Origin: Pseudomonas sp. MWU16-30317
GTDB taxonomy: Bacteria > Pseudomonadota > Gammaproteobacteria > Pseudomonadales > Pseudomonadaceae
DNA: 64,000 bases
Direction of reading: 5' to 3'
Assembly (NCBI RefSeq): GCF_020515695.1
Contig: NZ_JAIWJA010000011.1
Location: 124,001 to 188,000, forward strand
Each line of letters opens with the position of its first letter. Positions within the stretch are counted from its first letter, which is position 1. Both the position numbers and the translations under genes were made by a program. Shown here one piece after another: positions 59,051-64,000 of the stretch. Below the pieces are notes generated by a model. That model saw nothing but the letters and a program-made list of their open reading frames with translations. It made no database searches and was not told the DNA's origin.

Positions 59051-60951
59051 TTGCCACCTTGTTGATTGCCAACCGTGGCGAAATCGCCTGCCGGGTCATT
59101 CGCACCGCCAAGGCACTGGGGATCAAGACTGTAGCGGTGTACAGCGATGCCGATGTCGGCGCCCGGCATGTGCGTGAAGCCGATGTGGCGATCGCCTTGG
59201 GCGGTACCAAGCCGGTGGACAGCTACCTGGTGATCGACAAGATTATCGCTGCCGCCAAGGACTCGGGCGCCGATGCGGTGCACCCTGGTTATGGCTTTCT
59301 TTCGGAGAATGCCGGCTTCGCCCGGCGCCTGGAGCAGGAGGGGCTGATTTTTCTCGGCCCGCCTGCATCGGCTATCGACGCCATGGGCAGCAAGTCCGCC
59401 GCCAAGCGCCTGATGGAAGACGCTGGGGTGCCTTTGGTGCCCGGCTATCACGGCGAGGCGCAGGATCTCGAGACCTTCAAAGCGGCCGCCGAGCGTATCG
59501 GCTATCCGGTGTTGCTCAAAGCCGCAGCGGGGGGCGGTGGCAAAGGCATGAAAGTCGCCGAGCAGCCGGCGGACCTTGCCGAAGCCCTCGACTCCGCCAA
59601 GCGCGAGGCGCTGTCGTCGTTCGGCGATGAGCAGATGCTGGTGGAGAAATACCTGCTGGCGCCACGGCATGTCGAGATCCAGGTCTTCGCCGATCAGCAT
59701 GGCCATTGCCTGTACCTGCACGAGCGAGATTGTTCCATTCAGCGGCGTCACCAAAAAGTAGTCGAAGAGGCGCCCGCGCCTGGGCTGTCCCCCGAGTTAC
59801 GTCGCCAGATGGGCGAAGCGGCGGTGCGTGCCGCTCAGGCAATCGGCTATGTCGGGGCCGGTACCGTGGAGTTCTTGCTGGATGCGCGCGGCGCGTTCTT
59901 CTTCATGGAAATGAACACCCGTTTGCAGGTCGAGCATCCGGTGACCGAAGCCATCACCGGACTCGATCTGGTGGCCTGGCAGCTGCGCGTTGCCCGTGGT
60001 GAAACGCTGCCGCTGACCCAGGTCGAGGTGCCCCTGCAGGGGCACGCCATCGAAGTGCGTTTGTATGCCGAGGACCCGGAGGGCGGCTTTCTGCCGGCCA
60101 GCGGGCGGCTTGATCTGTATCAGGAAGCAGCGCCGGGCATCGGGAGGCGGGTCGACAGCGGAGTGGTCGAGGGCGACGCGATTTCGCCGTTCTACGATCC
60201 GATGATCGCCAAGGTCATCGCCTGGGGCGAGACCCGCGAAGATGCGCGTCGGCGCTTGCTCGCCATGCTCGGCGAGACGGCGGTGGGCGGCGTGAAAACC
60301 AATCTGGGATTTTTGCAGCGTATTCTTGCCACCCCGCAATTTGCCGCAGCCGAGTTGGATACCGGTTTTATCGAGCGCCATGCCGAGGTGCTGCTGCCCG
60401 CGCGGCCTGAGTTGACGGATGAGTTTTGGACGGAGGCCGGGCGCGCTTGGTTGGCAGGTGAGCCGCTATGGGTATCCGCTGAGGATCGGTTCTCGCCTTG
60501 GCGCCAACGCACTGGCTGGCGGCTGGGCGGGCCGAGCGAGGCGCTGGTGCATTTGCGCTGTGAAGCGACATCGCGCTTGTGCCGGATAGCATTCGCTAAT
60601 GCCCCCCGCGTTCGTTACTGGCGCCGCGGCGAGGTGTTGTTCGTGGTCTGGCATGGCCAGCAATTAGAGATTCGCGCGGTCGATCCACTGGCTGAAAGCA
60701 TCGGAGCCGCCGCCATCGAGGGGGGCCTGACCGCGCCTATGAACGGCAGCATCGTGCGCATTCTGGTGTCGCCCGGCCAGCAGGTGCAGGCCGGTGATGC
60801 CTTGATTGTGGTCGAGGCGATGAAAATGGAGCACACGCTGCGCGCGTCCACAGCCGGCACTGTCAGCGCGATTTTCTGCGCCGAAGGCGAGCTGGTTGGC
60901 GAAGGTGCGGTCCTCGCCGAACTGCAGGAGGCCCCCCATGACGCCGCCTGA
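59047..60951 (+). CDS. liuD: methylcrotonyl-CoA carboxylase biotin subunit LiuD
   Basis: LiuD carries biotin carboxylase and biotin carrier domains. The 634-residue protein starts with the biotin carboxylase fold (LLIANRGEIACRVIRTAKAL), the ATP-grasp loop AAAGGGGKGMKV and EMNTRLQVEHPVTE, and ends with the carrier domain containing EAMKMEH (biotinyl Lys593). It overlaps liuC by four bases and liuE by 14 bases, so the block is translationally coupled. Confidence 0.97.
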   Translation: MIATLLIANRGEIACRVIRTAKALGIKTVAVYSDADVGARHVREADVAIALGGTKPVDSYLVIDKIIAAAKDSGADAVHPGYGFLSENAGFARRLEQEGLIFLGPPASAIDAMGSKSAAKRLMEDAGVPLVPGYHGEAQDLETFKAAAERIGYPVLLKAAAGGGGKGMKVAEQPADLAEALDSAKREALSSFGDEQMLVEKYLLAPRHVEIQVFADQHGHCLYLHERDCSIQRRHQKVVEEAPAPGLSPELRRQMGEAAVRAAQAIGYVGAGTVEFLLDARGAFFFMEMNTRLQVEHPVTEAITGLDLVAWQLRVARGETLPLTQVEVPLQGHAIEVRLYAEDPEGGFLPASGRLDLYQEAAPGIGRRVDSGVVEGDAISPFYDPMIAKVIAWGETREDARRRLLAMLGETAVGGVKTNLGFLQRILATPQFAAAELDTGFIERHAEVLLPARPELTDEFWTEAGRAWLAGEPLWVSAEDRFSPWRQRTGWRLGGPSEALVHLRCEATSRLCRIAFANAPRVRYWRRGEVLFVVWHGQQLEIRAVDPLAESIGAAAIEGGLTAPMNGSIVRILVSPGQQVQAGDALIVVEAMKMEHTLRASTAGTVSAIFCAEGELVGEGAVLAELQEAPHDAA

Positions 60952-61834
60952 TCGGGTACGGATCGTCGAAGTCGGCCCGCGCGATGGGCTGCAGAATGAG
61001 CAGGCGTCCATCAACACCGCCGACAAGATCGCGCTGGTCGATGGCCTCAGCGATGCCGGCGTGGGCTTTATCGAGGTCGGCAGTTTCGTCTCGCCCAAAT
61101 GGGTGCCGCAGATGGCCGACAGCGCGGCGGTGTTCGCCGGTATCCAGCGGCGGCCGCAGGTGGTCTACGCGGCTCTGACCCCCAACGTGCAGGGGCTAGA
61201 GGCAGCGATTGCGGCGGGTGCTTCGCAGGTGGCCGTGTTTGCCGCCGCCTCGGAATCGTTCTCGCAAAAGAACATCAATTGCTCCATCGCTGAAAGCTTG
61301 AAGCGCTTCGAGCCGTTGATGGCTCGTGCCAAGGCCGAGGGTATAAAGGTGCGTGGCTACGTGTCCTGCGTGCTGGGCTGCCCCTACGAAGGTGAGGTCG
61401 CGCCGTCCCAGGTGCGGTATGTGTCGCAGGCTCTGTGGGAAATGGGCTGTTATGAGATTTCCTTGGGCGACACCATTGGCGTCGGTACCGCCGCCCAGGC
61501 GCGGGGCCTGATCGAGGTGCTCAGCCGCGATATCCCCCGTACGTCCCTCGCCGGGCATTTCCATGACACCTATGGCCAGGCGCTGGCGAACATCTATGCC
61601 TGCCTGCAGGAAGGCATCGGCGTGTTCGACAGCGCCATCGGCGGGCTGGGTGGCTGCCCTTATGCCAAGGGGGCGACGGGCAATGTGGCGACCGAAGATG
61701 TGCTGTATCTGCTGCAGGGTTTGGGGATCGAGACGGGGATTGATCTGGAGCGGCTGATCGCGGTCAGTCGGCGGTTGACCGATGCGCTGGGCAAACCGTC
61801 CGGGTCTCGGGTGACGCGGGCCAGGGGCGGCTGA
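60938..61834 (+). CDS. liuE: hydroxymethylglutaryl-CoA lyase LiuE
   Basis: LiuE splits HMG-CoA into acetoacetate and acetyl-CoA, ending leucine breakdown. The 298-residue TIM-barrel protein has the motif VEVGPRDGLQNE, the Cys-containing SCVLGCPYEGEV, the metal site FHDTYG and the lid GLGGCPYAKGATGN. ATG 60938 lies 14 bp inside liuD with AGGAGG upstream. Confidence 0.97.
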   Translation: MTPPDRVRIVEVGPRDGLQNEQASINTADKIALVDGLSDAGVGFIEVGSFVSPKWVPQMADSAAVFAGIQRRPQVVYAALTPNVQGLEAAIAAGASQVAVFAAASESFSQKNINCSIAESLKRFEPLMARAKAEGIKVRGYVSCVLGCPYEGEVAPSQVRYVSQALWEMGCYEISLGDTIGVGTAAQARGLIEVLSRDIPRTSLAGHFHDTYGQALANIYACLQEGIGVFDSAIGGLGGCPYAKGATGNVATEDVLYLLQGLGIETGIDLERLIAVSRRLTDALGKPSGSRVTRARGG

Positions 61835-61877
61835 TAGCAGCCGTGGGTTGTACAACAATGACAAGAAAGGCAACGCC

Positions 61878-63551
61878 ATGAATCCTCCGAGTTACTCGCA
61901 AGGCTCCACATTGCCGCCGCTGCTCGCCCAGACCATCGGCGACGCATTCGATGCCACCGTGTCGCGATTCCCCCAGCGCCTGGCGCTGCTAGTCCCGGAC
62001 CAGAACATCCGTTGGTCATGGGCGGCGTTGAAGGTCCAGGTCGAAAGTCATGCACGTGCATTGATCGCGCTCGGCGTGCGCGCCGGTGAACGCATCGGCA
62101 TCTGGGCGCCGAACTGCTTCGAGTGGTGCCTGACCCAGTTCGCTTCGGCGAAAATCGGCGCGATCCTGGTCAATATCAATCCGGCCTACCGCACCAGCGA
62201 GTTCGAATTCGTGCTCGCGCAATCCGGCTGCAATTGGTTGATTTGCGCCGAAAGTTTCAAGACCTCCAACTACCACAGCATGATCGCCCAGGTCATTCCC
62301 GAACTGGCCATGTTCACCCCTGGCCGCCTGTCGAGTGAAAAACTGCCCGCCTTGAAAGGCATTGTCAGCCTGGCCGAGCAGCCCCCCGAAGGCTTGCTTA
62401 GTTGGCAGGCGCTTCAAGCCATGGCCGCTGATGTGACGGTCGAGCATCTGGCTCGGCGCCAAGCGCAGTTGCAGTTCGATGACCCGATCAATATCCAGTA
62501 CACCTCCGGCACTACCGGCTTCCCGAAGGGTGCGACGCTCAGCCATTACAACATTCTCAATAATGGCTACATGGTTGGCGAGAGTCTCGGCCTCACCGAG
62601 TTCGACAGCGTGGTGATCCCGGTGCCGCTTTATCATTGTTTCGGCATGGTGATGGGCAACCTCGGTTGCCTGACCCATGGCAGCGCGATGATCTATCCGT
62701 GCGCGGCGTTCGAGCCACTCAAGGTACTGCAACGGGTCGCCAGCGAACGGGCCACCGTACTGTTCGGCGTGCCGACCATGTTCATCGCGCAACTGGATCA
62801 TCCCGAGCGGTGCCACTACGATCTGTCCAGTTTGAGAACCGGCATCATGGCCGGAACGACTTGTCCTATCGAAGTGATGAAGCGGGTGATGAACGAGATG
62901 CACATGGCAGAAGTGCAGATAGCCTACGGCATGACCGAGACCAGCCCGGTGTCGCTGCAGACGGGCCCGCAAGATTCGGTGGAACATCGCGTGACTACCG
63001 TGGGCCGGACGCAACCGCACCTTGAAAACAAGATAGTCGACAGCGACGGCCGCATCGTTGCGCGCGGGCAGGTCGGTGAGTTGTGCACCCGTGGCTACAG
63101 CGTGATGCTCGGCTACTGGAACAACGACGCCGAGACGGCCGAGTGCATAGACCGCAGCCGCTGGATACACACGGGTGACTTGGCGACGATGGATGAACAG
63201 GGTTTCGTCAGTATCGTGGGGCGCATCAAGGACATGGTCATTCGCGGTGGCGAGAATATCTATCCGCGGGAAGTCGAAGAGTTCTACCTCGCCCATCCGG
63301 CTATCGCAGATATTCATATTGTTGGTATCCCGGACAGCAAATATGGCGAACAACTGGTGGCCTGGGCGCGCATTCATCCGAGCCACAGTGTTACCGATGA
63401 CGAGTTACGGCTGTGGGCCAAGGACCGCATTGCTCACTACAAGATTCCCCGGCACTTCAAGTTCGTCGAGGCGTTTCCCATGACGGTGACGGGCAAGGTA
63501 CAGAAGTTCCGGATGAGGGAGGTCAGTATCGAGGAGTTGCCGGGGGCTTGA
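61878..63551 (+). CDS. AMP-binding acyl-CoA synthetase
   Basis: A 557-residue adenylate-forming ligase that activates a carboxylic acid with ATP and CoA. Motifs in order: YTSGTTGFPKGAT, YGMTETSPV, TGDLATMDEQG, GRIKDMVIRGGENIYPREVE, and the catalytic Lys in TGKVQKFRMRE. It belongs to the FadD3/medium-short-chain group. It lies 43 bp after liuE and is probably in the liu operon, supplying acyl-CoA such as isovaleryl-CoA or acetoacetyl-CoA. AAAGG precedes ATG 61878. Confidence 0.92.
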   Translation: MNPPSYSQGSTLPPLLAQTIGDAFDATVSRFPQRLALLVPDQNIRWSWAALKVQVESHARALIALGVRAGERIGIWAPNCFEWCLTQFASAKIGAILVNINPAYRTSEFEFVLAQSGCNWLICAESFKTSNYHSMIAQVIPELAMFTPGRLSSEKLPALKGIVSLAEQPPEGLLSWQALQAMAADVTVEHLARRQAQLQFDDPINIQYTSGTTGFPKGATLSHYNILNNGYMVGESLGLTEFDSVVIPVPLYHCFGMVMGNLGCLTHGSAMIYPCAAFEPLKVLQRVASERATVLFGVPTMFIAQLDHPERCHYDLSSLRTGIMAGTTCPIEVMKRVMNEMHMAEVQIAYGMTETSPVSLQTGPQDSVEHRVTTVGRTQPHLENKIVDSDGRIVARGQVGELCTRGYSVMLGYWNNDAETAECIDRSRWIHTGDLATMDEQGFVSIVGRIKDMVIRGGENIYPREVEEFYLAHPAIADIHIVGIPDSKYGEQLVAWARIHPSHSVTDDELRLWAKDRIAHYKIPRHFKFVEAFPMTVTGKVQKFRMREVSIEELPGA

Positions 63552-63694
63552 GACGGCACGACAGTCGGTGCAGTTGAACCGTTACGCTTTCACGTGGGAC
63601 TAACTGAGTATCTCTCGTACACCTCTGAACATGACCGGCAGCGCTTGTGAATAGAAGCGTGGGGGCATGTCTCTCACTGAAGGAGCTCTGCACC

Positions 63695-64000
63695 ATGGCA
63701 AGCCATTTCAACGAAACGCCAGTCTGGTTTATCACCGGCTGCTCCACCGGCTTTGGCCGCGCCCTTGCGCAATTGATTGTTGATCGCGGCTGGCGGCTGG
63801 TTGCGACTGCTCGGGATAAATCGCGGGTCGCCGATCTGGCGAAAGGCGCCGAGGACCGCGTGCTCGCGCTGGACCTGGACGTCGCCATCAGTGCTCAGGT
63901 CGAACAGGCCGTGGCCGCCGCCAACGAACACTTTGGCCGCATCGACGTGCTGGTCAACAACGCCGGTTACGGCTACCAGAGCACCATCGAAGAGGGCATT
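63695..64000 (+). CDS. short-chain dehydrogenase/reductase, cut by the window edge
   Basis: The first 102 residues are visible. They form the start of a classical SDR: NAD(P) loop TGCSTGFGRALA, then DLDVAISAQVEQAV and the structural VLVNNAGYG. An AAGGAG site precedes ATG 63695. The catalytic Tyr-x3-Lys lies beyond the edge. The 143-bp gap after the ligase suggests a separate transcript; substrate unknown. Confidence 0.9.
   Translation, partial: MASHFNETPVWFITGCSTGFGRALAQLIVDRGWRLVATARDKSRVADLAKGAEDRVLALDLDVAISAQVEQAVAAANEHFGRIDVLVNNAGYGYQSTIEEGI

Overview
The window is a gene-dense, GC-rich chromosomal segment that looks like Pseudomonas, most likely the P. putida group or a close relative. 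The evidence is the order pcaR-pcaK-pcaF-pcaT-pcaB-pcaD-pcaC, porin, ttgC-ttgB-ttgA and ttgR, which matches the known P. putida synteny, together with a complete liu cluster and Pseudomonas-type REP elements. I saw no rRNA, tRNA or CRISPR array.

Layout. 0.4-8.6 kb: protocatechuate branch of the beta-ketoadipate pathway (regulator PcaR, transporters PcaK and PcaT, enzymes PcaB, PcaC, PcaD, PcaF; pcaGH and pcaIJ are not here). 8.6-10 kb: OprD-type porin, convergent. 10.5-17.2 kb: TtgABC RND efflux pump with divergent repressor TtgR. 17.3-19.5 kb: 4-hydroxybenzoate hydroxylase PobA with divergent activator PobR. Together these cover uptake of 4-hydroxybenzoate, its conversion to protocatechuate, most downstream steps, and export of toxic aromatics. 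PcaR-box-like sequences lie before pcaR, pcaF, the porin and pobR. 19.6-25.9 kb: housekeeping and accessory genes (flavin reductase, MHS transporter, beta-glucosidase BglX, methyltransferase).

26.0-28.4 kb is a remnant of a P2-like phage: LuxR-type HTH protein, GpL head-completion protein, two holin-like membrane proteins, CI-type repressor and an Ogr/Delta zinc-finger activator, with no integrase or tail genes. A SIR2-like DUF4917 protein follows.

29.9-45 kb looks like a stress or electrophile-response neighbourhood: pirin, a winged-helix/receiver/LuxR fusion regulator, a receiver-only protein, a 1736-residue pseudokinase-ATPase-GAF-histidine kinase, a chloroperoxidase-type hydrolase, AraC and LysR regulators, five 106-bp tandem REP-doublet repeats, then DoxX, a membrane-anchored antibiotic-biosynthesis-type monooxygenase, an amidohydrolase and a YcaC-type isochorismatase. 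45-54.9 kb is mixed: MscS-cNMP channel, a LysR/GlxA regulator pair, small hypothetical genes including an RHH/membrane pair, an orphan sulfonate-type binding protein, a TetR/MFS divergent pair, and an HD hydrolase opposite a second GlxA-type regulator.

54.9-63.6 kb: liuRABCDE leucine/isovalerate catabolism, with a perfect 18-bp palindrome before liuR, followed by an acyl-CoA synthetase and the start of a short-chain dehydrogenase that runs off the right edge. Transcription is operonic in most clusters, with several 4-bp ATGA overlaps and strong hairpin terminators between convergent genes.
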